DNA of 22,197 bases from DAOTYX01 sp034434635 (lineage in GTDB: Bacteria; Chloroflexota; Anaerolineae; B4-G1; DUEL01): contig DAOTYX010000029.1 of assembly GCA_034434635.1 (NCBI GenBank), positions 1-22,197 of the forward strand. Reading direction: 5' to 3'. Both the position numbers and the translations under genes were made by a program. This document shows, in pieces, positions 7,698 through 14,742 of this stretch; within the stretch, counting starts at the first letter, position 1, and every line of letters starts with the position of its first letter. The notes under the pieces are model-generated. The model ran no database searches and had not been told where the DNA came from. It was given only the letters and a program-made list of their open reading frames with translations.

Positions 7698-8764
7698 TCG
7701 TGGTCCGTGTTGCGTGGTCCGTGGTCGGTCGCCCGTGGTCTGTCGTCCCCGATCGGAACGAGCGGAGTGGAGGCTAGCGCAGGCAGGTCGCGCGCACCGA
7801 TGGCGAACATGCAGATGCGCAGTTGGGCGACGATGACAGCGATCTCCTGTGCGACCGCCTCGGCGGACAGGGCGGCCGCGGTCAGGAAGGGACGGGCGAC
7901 GCCGCACGCTGCGGCCCCCAGGGCGATCGCTTTAGCGACCTGGATGCCGTCGCGGATGCCGCCGCTGGCGACAATTGGCAGACCGGGCGCGGCGCGGCGC
8001 GCTGCCTGTAGCGCCTCGACGGTGGGGATGCCCCAGTCACGGAAGGCCGCCGCCACCCGACGTTGCAGGTCGTTCCGGGCGCGGTGCATCTCCACCTGAC
8101 TCCAGGAGGTGCCTCCGGCCCCGGCCACGTCCAGCGCGGCCACTCCAGCCTCCGCCAGTCGCTGGCAGACATCGGCAGAGAGGCCCCAGCCCACCTCCTT
8201 CACCACCACCGGAACCGGCAGCGCACGGCAGACCCGCTCGATCTGCCGCAGGAGGTCGGCGAAGTGGGTCTGCCCCTCCGGTTGCAGCGCCTCCTGGAGC
8301 GGGTTCAGGTGCAGGATCAGCCCGTCCGCCCCCACCGCCTCGACGACGCGGCGGCAGTCATCCGGTGTCGTGCCATAGTTGAGCTGCACCGCGCCCAGGT
8401 TGGCCAGCAGAAGGATGTCGGGAGCCACGTCACGGACGCGATAAGTGTGCAGGAGCGTCGGGTCTTCCAGCGCCGCGCGCTGCGACCCCAACCCCATGCC
8501 GATGCCCGCCTCCTGGGCGGCCTGGGCCAGCCGACGGTTGATCGTCGCCGCTTCGTCTGTCCCCCCGGTCATCGAGGAGATGAGCAGCGGCGCCGCCAGA
8601 CGCTTGCCCAGCAGCGAGGCCACCGTCTCCACGGTCGCCAGGTCGAATTCCGGCAGGGCGCAGTGGTCGAAGCGGTACCGCTCGAAGCCGCTGCTCACTG
8701 CTTTCGAGGAGACGTCCTCCTCCAGGCTGATGCGCAGGTGATCGGCCTTTCGCTGACGTTGCAT
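7694..8764 (-). CDS. fni: Type 2 isopentenyl-diphosphate delta-isomerase (FMN-dependent)
   Basis: A 356-residue TIM-barrel flavoenzyme interconverting IPP and DMAPP, using FMN, NAD(P)H and Mg2+. Typical features are RKADHLRISLEEDV near the start, APLLISSMTGGT at about 59-69, GIGMGLGSQRAAL, VVVKEVGWGLS and the phosphate-binding region ASGGIRDGIQVAKAIALGA. Type 2 IDI usually accompanies the mevalonate route, as in many Chloroflexota (family knowledge). The natural C-terminus is expected near PLVPIG; the last ~17 residues (RATDHGPRNTDHE region) come from a GGTCCGTGG-type nucleotide repeat and look added. A strong promoter lies at 8812-8840; the ribosome site is weak. First gene of the isoprenoid/glycosyltransferase run. 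Confidence 0.93.
   Translation of the reverse strand: MQRQRKADHLRISLEEDVSSKAVSSGFERYRFDHCALPEFDLATVETVASLLGKRLAAPLLISSMTGGTDEAATINRRLAQAAQEAGIGMGLGSQRAALEDPTLLHTYRVRDVAPDILLLANLGAVQLNYGTTPDDCRRVVEAVGADGLILHLNPLQEALQPEGQTHFADLLRQIERVCRALPVPVVVKEVGWGLSADVCQRLAEAGVAALDVAGAGGTSWSQVEMHRARNDLQRRVAAAFRDWGIPTVEALQAARRAAPGLPIVASGGIRDGIQVAKAIALGAAACGVARPFLTAAALSAEAVAQEIAVIVAQLRICMFAIGARDLPALASTPLVPIGDDRPRATDHGPRNTDHE
7699..7740. repeat. Degenerate CGTGGTCC direct repeats overlapping the 3' end of fni
   Basis: CGTGGTCCGTG at 7699-7709 recurs at 7713-7723, and a further CGTGGTC sits at 7734-7740 after variant GGTC steps. On the coding strand this gives (GGACCACG)n and encodes the D-H-G-P-R-N-T-D-H tail of Fni. 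The same low-complexity style (TTGGTACA units) appears before leuS at 14743-14777. Confidence 0.7.
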
Positions 8765-8811
8765 GGCCTGCGACGCAACCTTTCACGCGCTGAGGTGTTC
8801 TTGCTAGCGAC

Positions 8812-8840
8812 ATCATACCAGCGGGGAGAGGCTTTGTCAA
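8812..8840 (-). promoter_or_regulatory. Strong sigma-70-type promoter for fni
   Basis: On the minus strand TTGACA (8835-8840), a 17-base spacer and TATGAT (8812-8817). Predicted transcript start is near 8805, giving a leader of about 40 bases before ATG 8764. It is divergent from the acpP promoter. Confidence 0.75.
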
Positions 8841-8861
8841 ACGTGCCTGTCACCTGGAGAG

Positions 8862-8890
8862 TGTAGACAACTGCTCGCAGTTGTCCTACA
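8862..8890. promoter_or_regulatory. Interrupted palindrome between divergent fni and acpP promoters (possible operator)
   Basis: ACAACTGC (8867-8874) pairs with GCAGTTGT (8877-8884) and TGTAG (8862-8866) with CTACA (8886-8890), with one unpaired C. There is no T-run, so a terminator is unlikely. It lies just upstream of both promoters' -35 boxes, where an operator for a shared dimeric regulator could sit (inference). Confidence 0.5.
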
Positions 8891-8905
8891 ATGGATCTGG
8901 CCGCG

Positions 8906-8933
8906 TTGACAAATCCATCTTGCTGCGTAAAAT
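8906..8933 (+). promoter_or_regulatory. Sigma-70-type promoter for acpP
   Basis: TTGACA (8906-8911), 16-base spacer, TAAAAT (8928-8933). Predicted start is near 8940, leaving a leader of about 30 bases that carries AGGAGGGG (8960-8966) before ATG 8971. Confidence 0.7.
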
Positions 8934-8970
8934 AACCATTGTGCCACACACCAAAGGACAGGAGGGGCCG

Positions 8971-9213
8971 ATGACCGAGAGTGAGCTGTTCGAGAAAATC
9001 AAGGAGATCATCGTCGAACTCCTCGGCGTGGAGCCGGAGAAGGTCACGATGGATGCTCGTTTCCGCGAGGACCTGGGGGCGGATTCGCTCGACCTGGTCG
9101 AACTGGTGATGGAGTTCGAAGACCGCTTCGGGAAGACCATCTCCGACGAGGACGCGCAGGCGATCAAGACCGTCGGCGACGCTGTGCGCTACATCCTGAC
9201 CCAGGCGGGCTAG
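8971..9213 (+). CDS. acpP: Acyl carrier protein
   Basis: An 80-residue acidic protein with the ACP signature EDLGADSLDLVELVMEFE. Ser39 in the DSL motif is the site of 4'-phosphopantetheine attachment; acyl chains carried there are elongated in fatty acid synthesis. Length and the four-helix pattern are those of stand-alone bacterial AcpP. ATG 8971 has a strong AGGAGG four to six bases upstream; an in-frame upstream start at 8881 would cross the promoter and is rejected. Unusually for acpP, no fab genes adjoin it: it has its own promoter and an intrinsic terminator, and the next gene is an unassigned nucleotidyltransferase-like protein. Confidence 0.95.
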   Translation: MTESELFEKIKEIIVELLGVEPEKVTMDARFREDLGADSLDLVELVMEFEDRFGKTISDEDAQAIKTVGDAVRYILTQAG

Positions 9214-9245
9214 CCTGCATAGTGCATAGAAGGTGAAGTGTCCAG

Positions 9246-9278
9246 GCCACCGACGCGCATACGGGTCGGTGGCTTTTT
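9246..9278 (+). terminator. Intrinsic terminator after acpP
   Basis: GCCACCGAC (9246-9254) pairs perfectly with GTCGGTGGC (9265-9273), followed by TTTTT (9274-9278). It sits only 21 bases before the start of the next co-directional gene, which has no clear promoter of its own, so the gene may depend on readthrough. Confidence 0.85.
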
Positions 9279-9299
9279 GCATTGACCGGGGGTGAGGCG

Positions 9300-10637
9300 A
9301 TGACAGAGGAAACAAAGCCGGTGGTGAATGCGGACGAAGAGGTGGCGCACATCATCCGCACCGCGCGTACTCTGGGCGTGGAGGTGAACGAGACCGATGT
9401 CGCCCAGTGGCTGACGGCGATGGCCGCCGCCGAGGCGGCGGAGGGAGACCTGGTCATCGATGAACAGGCCGGCATCTACGGCCACAAGATCACTCTCCTC
9501 GACTTCGACCCGGCAACGCTGGAACGCTACCGGCGCATCGCCGACATCGTCCAGTTGCCCGACCTGCCCAACGTGGAGACAGCGATCAGCCTGTCCGGCA
9601 GCGCCGCCCAGGGACGGATCCAGCGCTACCCCGGCGATTGCGACTACTTCGAGCGGGTCAACATCAGGGCCGCCACGCGCGAGGAGGCCTGCCGCATCCT
9701 GGCGCAACTGCTGCGCGACAAGGCCTTGCAGACCTTCGAGGGGCCGAACTACCAGCTGGTCGAGGTGAAGTTCGGGACCTGGAAGAGCGACGTGGTCAAG
9801 GATGGGCGGCGCATCAACGCCGGTTCGCCCATCTCCTGGACCCCGGCGGAGGTCAAGGCGGGCAAGATGGAGGTGTTCCGCGCCGACGGGCAACCGTGGA
9901 CCGTGGAATGGGAATACGGCACACTCGACCCCGGCTGGTGCAAGATGGACTGGATCATCGCCGAGCCGGAGCAGGGGCGGGTGGTCAACGCCAGCAACAT
10001 GCTGGACGTGACCTGGGAGCAGCCGAACGGCGAGATCGTCCCGCTGGACGGTTTCCTTGACCCCTACTTCCAGGAGGTCTACCTGGAGGCCGGCTCGGTG
10101 CCGCTGTTCGCCAAACTGGCCCAGCGCATCTCACCGCAGGCGCTGGGGGAGTATGTACGGCAACTGACCGGCGAGGTGCGCAAGTACACCCAGCAACACG
10201 TCAATTACGGCAAGGCGGCCAAGCGGCTGTACAACATCTTCCGCCTCACCGGCCGACATCAGGCCGCCGCGCTGATCCGCGAGATGTTCGACGAGCCGGC
10301 AGCGCTGCTGTACCAGGTCTGGTCGCTCCTGGACACGATTGACGACGCCGGGCGGCCGGAGTCCACGCTGGACCACGCCTCGGTGGTGACACAGATGGAC
10401 CAGATGATCCGCTACGTCGTCTCCTGCTGCGAGGGACCAGAGGAGACAGAACTGGTCATGGCCCTGCTGCGGCTGCGCGATGACGTGACGGGGCTGAAGG
10501 ATATGGACCCTTCGGAGTGGAGCGGGTTGATCGCCGACTCGCGGGCGAAGGTGGAGGAGATGGTCAACGCCTACTTCCGGGATCGCCTGTTGGGCATCCC
10601 CGAAGTCGTCCAATTCCTGGAGCAGCTCCCCTCATGA
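9300..10637 (+). CDS. Uncharacterised protein with nucleotidyltransferase-fold motifs
   Basis: A 445-residue soluble protein I cannot assign to a named family. Residues 97-120 read SLSGSAAQGR...PGDCDYFERV. This matches the Pol-beta-type nucleotidyltransferase pattern G-S followed 11-13 residues later by D-h-D (G100-S101, D113, D115). A candidate third carboxylate is D217 in the hydrophobic strand KMDWIIAE. The region from about 265 to 445 is predicted helical and includes YGKAAKRLYNIFRLTGRH (K305, K308, R309, N312), which could be the helical domain that binds the substrate. These are pattern observations, not a family hit. ATG 9300 is preceded by GGGGGTGAGG; the in-frame TTG 9282 is less likely. 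There is no signal peptide. It ends 11 bases from the convergent GT4 gene. Confidence 0.8.
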   Translation: MTEETKPVVNADEEVAHIIRTARTLGVEVNETDVAQWLTAMAAAEAAEGDLVIDEQAGIYGHKITLLDFDPATLERYRRIADIVQLPDLPNVETAISLSGSAAQGRIQRYPGDCDYFERVNIRAATREEACRILAQLLRDKALQTFEGPNYQLVEVKFGTWKSDVVKDGRRINAGSPISWTPAEVKAGKMEVFRADGQPWTVEWEYGTLDPGWCKMDWIIAEPEQGRVVNASNMLDVTWEQPNGEIVPLDGFLDPYFQEVYLEAGSVPLFAKLAQRISPQALGEYVRQLTGEVRKYTQQHVNYGKAAKRLYNIFRLTGRHQAAALIREMFDEPAALLYQVWSLLDTIDDAGRPESTLDHASVVTQMDQMIRYVVSCCEGPEETELVMALLRLRDDVTGLKDMDPSEWSGLIADSRAKVEEMVNAYFRDRLLGIPEVVQFLEQLPS

Positions 10638-10648
10638 CCCTCACCGCG

Positions 10649-11737
10649 TCACCGCGCCTCCTCGTACGCCCGTAGGGTCTCCCGCGCTGTCTTCTCCCAT
10701 GAGAAGCGCGCCGCCTGGGTCAGCGCCCGTCGGCTCAGTTCGGCGCGGAAGTCGGCGTCATCGGCCAACTGGAGCAGCGCCCCGGCCATCCCGGCGGTGT
10801 CGTCGGGGTCGAGCAGCACCCCGGCGTTGCCCACCACCTCCGGCAGAGATGCGGCGTTGCTGCCGATGACCGGTGTTCCGCAGGCAAGCGCCTCCAGAGG
10901 CGGCAGGCCGAACCCCTCGTAGCGGGATGGGAAAACGAAGGCCACCGCACCCCGGTAGAGCGCCGGTTTGTCCTCGTCCGGAACCGCCCCGATGAAGCGC
11001 ACCCAGTCCGCTGCCAGGCCCATCTCGCGTGCCTGGCGGCGTGGATCGGGCGCGAAGGGGGTATCCCGCTCTGGCAGGCGGCCGGCCACTACCAGCGGAC
11101 AGGCCGCCCCCAGCACTGACCCCACCCAGGTTTGGGCGGCGAGCGTCGCCGCAACGTTCTTGCGCCGGTCGAAGCCGCCCAGGTAGAGCAGGTAGCGCTC
11201 CGGCAGGGCGTAGCGGGCGCGCACCGCCGCGTCATCGGCCGCCGGGAGCGGGCTGTAGCGGGGGTCCGCCGCCAGCGGGATCACCCGCACCTGCTCCTCG
11301 GCCACAGGCAGATGGGCCAGGATGTCCTGCCGCGAGGCTTCGGAATCGGTCAGCACCAGCGCGGCCCTCGCGGCAGCGGTTGTCACCAGAGCGGTGTAGG
11401 CGCGCGCGGCAGGCCCGCCGCGATACTCCCGCAGCACCAGCGGGATGACGTCGTGGATGGTGACCACGGTGGGCACTGTGGGGGTCAGCGGCGGCGCCCA
11501 GTAGGGCACGTGGGCCACGTCCACGCCCTCCCGCTGACAGGCGCGGGGGAAGGTGACCTGCTCGAACCACACCTTGTGCAGGTTTTCCGTCCAGGATGAT
11601 GGTCTGGCGGAAGGGGGGAGCAGTAGCAGTTGCGGCGGCGACTCCAGGGCGGAGAGATGCTCCACCAGCCGGCGCACGTACTGCCCGCTGCCGGTGTCGG
11701 TGCGCGGCCAGAAGGAGGCGTTGATCGCGACGCGCAT
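10649..11737 (-). CDS. GT4-family glycosyltransferase (GT-B fold)
   Basis: A 362-residue cytoplasmic retaining glycosyltransferase. The N-terminal domain has a glycine-rich T-G-S-G-Q-Y loop at about 15-20 and TIHDVIPL at 93-100. The C-terminal domain has YLGGFDRRKN at about 185-194 and the EX7E motif (E274, E282) in PSRYEGFGLPPLEALACG, which binds the nucleotide-sugar in GT4 enzymes (family knowledge). It resembles mannosyl- and rhamnosyltransferases of surface polysaccharide synthesis; donor and acceptor cannot be told. It starts one base after the galE stop, so both are surely co-transcribed and GalE may supply its UDP-sugar (inference). Confidence 0.9.
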   Translation of the reverse strand: MRVAINASFWPRTDTGSGQYVRRLVEHLSALESPPQLLLLPPSARPSSWTENLHKVWFEQVTFPRACQREGVDVAHVPYWAPPLTPTVPTVVTIHDVIPLVLREYRGGPAARAYTALVTTAAARAALVLTDSEASRQDILAHLPVAEEQVRVIPLAADPRYSPLPAADDAAVRARYALPERYLLYLGGFDRRKNVAATLAAQTWVGSVLGAACPLVVAGRLPERDTPFAPDPRRQAREMGLAADWVRFIGAVPDEDKPALYRGAVAFVFPSRYEGFGLPPLEALACGTPVIGSNAASLPEVVGNAGVLLDPDDTAGMAGALLQLADDADFRAELSRRALTQAARFSWEKTARETLRAYEEAR

Positions 11738-11738
11738 C

Positions 11739-12719
11739 CTATGACGCTCCGTACCCCTCGGGGTGGGCGCGGTGCCACGCCCACGCGCTGGCGATGATCT
11801 CCTCCAGGCCGGGGTAGTGCGGGCTCCAGCCCAGTTCGCGGCGGATGCGCGACGCGTCGGCCACCAGGATGGGGGCGTCGCCGGGGCGGCGCGGGGCGAC
11901 CTCCAGCGGGATGCTCTGCCCCGTCACCCGGCAGGCTGTCTCCCACACCTGCCGGTTGGAGTAGCCTGCCCCGTTGCCCAGGTTGTAGATCATCTCCTTG
12001 CGCTCATCCAGCGCGGCCAGCGCCAGCAGGTGGGCGCGGCTCAGGTCGAGGATGTGGATGTAGTCGCGGACGCAGGTGCCGTCGGGAGTGGGGTAGTCAT
12101 CGCCGAAGAGCACGAACCGCTCCCGGTGGCCCAGCGCCACCTGCAGGATGTTCGGGATCAGGTGGGTCTCGGGACGATGGTCTTCCCCCCGCTCCGGCGT
12201 GGCTCCGGCGGCATTGAAGTAGCGCAGCGCCGCGTAACGCAGGCCGCGGGTACGACGGTACCAGCCGAGTACCTGCTCGATCATCCATTTGGTCTGCCCG
12301 TAGACGCTGGCCGGCCCCAGCGGGTCATCCTCCGTGATCGGCCCGTCCTTTCCGGCGTAGACCCCGGCGCTGGAGGAGAAGACGAACCGCCCCACGCCGT
12401 GGGCGACGGCGGTCTCGATCAGGCTGATGCTGCCGGAGACGTTGTTGCGGAAGAAGCGGCCCGGTTCGCGCATGGACTCGCCCGCCTCGATGAAAGCAGC
12501 GAAGTGCAGCACCGCGTCGAAGCGGCCCTCGGCGAAGACGCGATCGAGCGCGGACTGATCCAGGATGTCCCCCTGGACGAAGCGAGCGGCGCGCGGGACG
12601 GCGGCGCGGTGGCCATGCACCAGGCTGTCGTAGACGGTGACAGCGTGACCCGCCTCCAGCAGGTCCTGGCTGACCACGCTGCCGATGTACCCCGCTCCGC
12701 CGACCACGAGCACGTTCAT
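11739..12719 (-). CDS. galE: UDP-glucose 4-epimerase
   Basis: A 326-residue extended short-chain dehydrogenase interconverting UDP-glucose and UDP-galactose with bound NAD+. The Rossmann motif GGAGYIG is at residues 7-13, the catalytic region has SSSAGVY at about 115-121 and Y140-x3-K144 (YGQTK), and RYFNAAGA, DGTCVRDYIHILDLSRAH and YNLGNGAGYSNRQV are typical GalE segments. Length is normal. The ATG overlaps the upstream gene's stop (ATGA, 12716-12719). Its place in a polysaccharide-type operon suggests it provides UDP-Gal or a related sugar to the adjacent GT4 enzyme. UDP-arabinose or UDP-GalNAc epimerase activity cannot be excluded. Confidence 0.93.
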   Translation of the reverse strand: MNVLVVGGAGYIGSVVSQDLLEAGHAVTVYDSLVHGHRAAVPRAARFVQGDILDQSALDRVFAEGRFDAVLHFAAFIEAGESMREPGRFFRNNVSGSISLIETAVAHGVGRFVFSSSAGVYAGKDGPITEDDPLGPASVYGQTKWMIEQVLGWYRRTRGLRYAALRYFNAAGATPERGEDHRPETHLIPNILQVALGHRERFVLFGDDYPTPDGTCVRDYIHILDLSRAHLLALAALDERKEMIYNLGNGAGYSNRQVWETACRVTGQSIPLEVAPRRPGDAPILVADASRIRRELGWSPHYPGLEEIIASAWAWHRAHPEGYGAS

Positions 12720-13468
12720 AAGCGACCTCCCAGATAATCATTGACCAGCGCCGCCCCGCGGCGCAGCGCGTCAGCGCGGTAGGCGGCCAGCCGCTGGGGT
12801 GGTGCGTGACGGAATAGCCGCTCCATCTGCACTGGCGAGCGCAGTGCCTCCTCCACCGCCTCCGCCGGCACCCGCATCCGCTCGGCGAAGACCTCAGCGG
12901 TACGCACGTGTTGGCCCGGCGTCAGTTGCTCGACCAGCAGGTCCCGCCAGCGGCGCAGGGCTTCATCGCTCACGAAGGGCAACCAGCCTGCCGGCTCCGT
13001 CGCCGCCAGCGTGGGAGCGATGTCCCTGTCCAACCGCGCCTGATCGGCCCGGTCGAGATGCGTGCGCAGGACGTTGTGCAGGAACAGCCGCTCTTCCCAC
13101 TCCCCCCATCCGGCTGCCGGGCCGAAGAGCGGGGCGAACACCTCCCGCCACCAGGCCTCGTCCACCTGCAAGTGCGCCAGATAACCGGCCAGGAAGGCGG
13201 CATGGGCCGGATCCAACTGCGCGGCGCGCGCCAGTTGTGGATGGGCGGCCAGGAAGGCGCGTGGGGCGGGCGTGTCGTCGCGGGGGGGAATCTCGTAGAA
13301 GTGGGTGCTGCCGCGGGTTTGACCGCTGACCGTCTGCACGTCGGGTGCGGTGTGGCCCAGCAGGAACGGGCCCCGGTGCGCCGTTACCAGGGAGTGCGCG
13401 TGGGGGGTGAGATCCCCGGCAGCGATCAACTCCTGCGCCATTACCAGGTGATTGACCGGGGTGGGCAT
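12716..13468 (-). CDS. Zinc-dependent phospholipase C-like protein (PF00882-type fold)
   Basis: A 250-residue mostly helical protein. Candidate metal ligands follow the pattern of zinc-dependent phospholipase C/S1-P1-type proteins: H7 (PVNHLVM), H39-x3-D43 (LLGHTAPDVQ), H56 (STHFYEIP), H99-x3-D103 (GYLAHLQVDEAWW). No signal peptide is seen, unlike secreted PLCs, so it is probably cytoplasmic and its substrate is unknown; a role in removing lipid or phosphate groups is inference. ATG 13468 is chosen because the promoter at 13478-13506 gives a transcript starting within a few bases of it; the in-frame region upstream (to 13654) runs into the divergent T-box leader and is not coding. First gene of the operon with galE and GT4. 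Confidence 0.8.
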   Translation of the reverse strand: MPTPVNHLVMAQELIAAGDLTPHAHSLVTAHRGPFLLGHTAPDVQTVSGQTRGSTHFYEIPPRDDTPAPRAFLAAHPQLARAAQLDPAHAAFLAGYLAHLQVDEAWWREVFAPLFGPAAGWGEWEERLFLHNVLRTHLDRADQARLDRDIAPTLAATEPAGWLPFVSDEALRRWRDLLVEQLTPGQHVRTAEVFAERMRVPAEAVEEALRSPVQMERLFRHAPPQRLAAYRADALRRGAALVNDYLGGRL

Positions 13469-13477
13469 AGTGGGCGT

Positions 13478-13506
13478 ATTGTAACGCCGAAGAGGAGCCT
13501 TGACAA
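13478..13506 (-). promoter_or_regulatory. Sigma-70-type promoter for the PLC-like/galE/GT4 operon; near-leaderless
   Basis: On the minus strand TTGTCA (13501-13506), 17-base spacer, TACAAT (13478-13483). Predicted +1 is at about 13470-13471, two or three bases before ATG 13468, and no Shine-Dalgarno sequence is present. It is back to back with the T-box promoter. Confidence 0.65.
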
Positions 13507-13513
13507 GGTTTAC

Positions 13514-13541
13514 TTGACATCCTTCCGATCTGCGGTAGAAT
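13514..13541 (+). promoter_or_regulatory. Sigma-70-type promoter for the leucine T-box operon
   Basis: TTGACA (13514-13519), 16-base spacer, TAGAAT (13536-13541), predicting a start near 13548, just before the T-box leader. Its -35 lies eight bases from the -35 of the divergent minus-strand promoter. Confidence 0.75.
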
Positions 13542-13548
13542 AGCGCCA

Positions 13549-13823
13549 ACAACATATCGCCAAAGGCTGCGAACAGGAGCAGTAGGCCATCCCTCCAGCG
13601 AGCCGGGAAAGACCAGGTGGAAGCCCGGTACCAGGCGCGACGGGGGAGCGCCACACAAGGCCGAACTCGCCTGGGAGCCGCGCCGGCGAAGGAGCAGTAG
13701 TCGGCGACGCCTGGCCCTCGTTAGCGGGCCCAGAGCGGGAGGTCCCCCTGTGGTGGGGGTCCTTCAATACAGGGTGGTACCGCGGAGCGCCCCTTCGTCC
13801 CTGTGACGAAGGGGCTTTTTCTT
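13549..13823 (+). promoter_or_regulatory. Leucine-responsive T-box leader
   Basis: A complete T-box riboswitch. In Stem I, AGTA (13581-13584) and GAA (13663-13665) flank a GGCC/GGCC helix (13585-13588 with 13659-13662), the expected specifier-loop geometry. The next triplet, CTC at 13666-13668, is a Leu codon followed by a purine. The antiterminator core GGGTGGTACCGCGG is at 13772-13785; its UGGU can pair with ACCA, matching the A73 discriminator of tRNA-Leu. A competing terminator follows. Uncharged tRNA-Leu should favour readthrough into the MBL gene and leuS. Confidence 0.93.
13790..13820 (+). terminator. Regulated intrinsic terminator of the Leu T-box
   Basis: CCCCTTCGTC (13790-13799) pairs with GACGAAGGGG (13805-13814) over a five-base loop, followed by CTTTTT and a further CTTT. 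It lies directly downstream of the T-box core and is mutually exclusive with the antiterminator. Confidence 0.92.
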
Positions 13824-13837
13824 TATGAGGAATCTGA

Positions 13838-14734
13838 GTGAACATCGTAGAGTTGTCACCCGGCATCTTCCACCTGCAAGGTGGCGTCAACATGGGGCTG
13901 GTCGTGCGCGACGACCAGGCGCTGCTGGTGGACGCCGGCCTGGACGAGGACGCCGCCCGTCGCGCCCTGCGCGTCGTCGAGGGGGCGGGGGTTACGCTCG
14001 CCGCGGTCTTCCTCACCCACGCTCATGCCGACCACTTCGGCGGGGCGCACTTCCTGCAACGCCGCCTGGGCGTGCCGCTGCTGGCGCCGACGCTGGAAGC
14101 GGCGATGATGGAGAACCCCATCATCGAACCGCTCTACCTCTTCGGCGGCGCGGCTCCCATCGGCGAACTGCGCGGCAAGTTCACTCTGGCGCGGCCGTGC
14201 CGCGTGGACCGCGTTGTCGAACCGGGGCCGCTGGAGATCGGTCCCTTTCGGGTGGAAGTAGTGTCGCTTCCGGGCCACGCCCCCAACCAGGCTGGCCTGG
14301 CGGTTGAGGACGTGCTCTTCTGTGCCGACGCGCTCTTCCCGGAGGAGACGCTGCAGAAGCACAAGGTGACCTTCTGCGTGGACCTGGACGAGACGCTGGC
14401 GACGCTGGCGCGGCTGCCTGCACTGCCCTTCGCCCGTTTCGCTCCCGGCCATGGCCCGGCCTACGCCGCCGGCGACGGGATCACCCGCATCTGTGCGGCC
14501 AATCGTGAGCGGTTGGAGGCGGTGCGGCAGGCAGTCTCCGCCGCGCTGACGACGCCGCAGGAGAGCGGCGCCCTGGTGCGATGCGTCGCCGATCACTTCG
14601 GGCTGCAACTGACAACGGCGACGGCCTATTTCCTTACCCAGACCACCATCCTGGCCGCGCTTTCCTCGCTGGAGCGGCAAGGCCGGGCGCGGGCGACGGT
14701 CGAGCAAAACCGCCTGCTCTGGCAGCAAGCTTGA
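13838..14734 (+). CDS. Metallo-beta-lactamase-fold hydrolase with C-terminal winged-helix-like domain
   Basis: A 298-residue MBL-fold protein. Metal ligands are T-H61-A-H63-A-D65-H66, H147 (LPGHAPNQ), the Asp of FCADALF, and a final GHGP histidine. The region from about 200 onward is helical and resembles the LACTB2/RNase-type extension with a small winged helix. Substrate unknown: thioester or nucleic-acid hydrolysis are both known in this superfamily. GTG 13838 is preceded by GAGGAA with six-base spacing; an ATG at 13825 is out of frame. It is the first gene under the Leu T-box, ahead of leuS, so it should be induced by leucine starvation. Whether it acts on a leucine metabolite or on tRNA/RNA is open. 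Confidence 0.87.
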   Translation: MNIVELSPGIFHLQGGVNMGLVVRDDQALLVDAGLDEDAARRALRVVEGAGVTLAAVFLTHAHADHFGGAHFLQRRLGVPLLAPTLEAAMMENPIIEPLYLFGGAAPIGELRGKFTLARPCRVDRVVEPGPLEIGPFRVEVVSLPGHAPNQAGLAVEDVLFCADALFPEETLQKHKVTFCVDLDETLATLARLPALPFARFAPGHGPAYAAGDGITRICAANRERLEAVRQAVSAALTTPQESGALVRCVADHFGLQLTTATAYFLTQTTILAALSSLERQGRARATVEQNRLLWQQA

Positions 14735-14742
14735 TAGGCTTG

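Noticed and set aside
9214..9245. Promoter for the NTase-like gene at CATAGT/CATAGA
   Set aside because: No convincing -35 box at 16-18 bases, and it would lie before the terminator.
13469..13658. N-terminal extension of the PLC-like gene to 13654
   Set aside because: It would be translated antisense to the Stem I region of the Leu T-box and has no ribosome site; the promoter supports ATG 13468.
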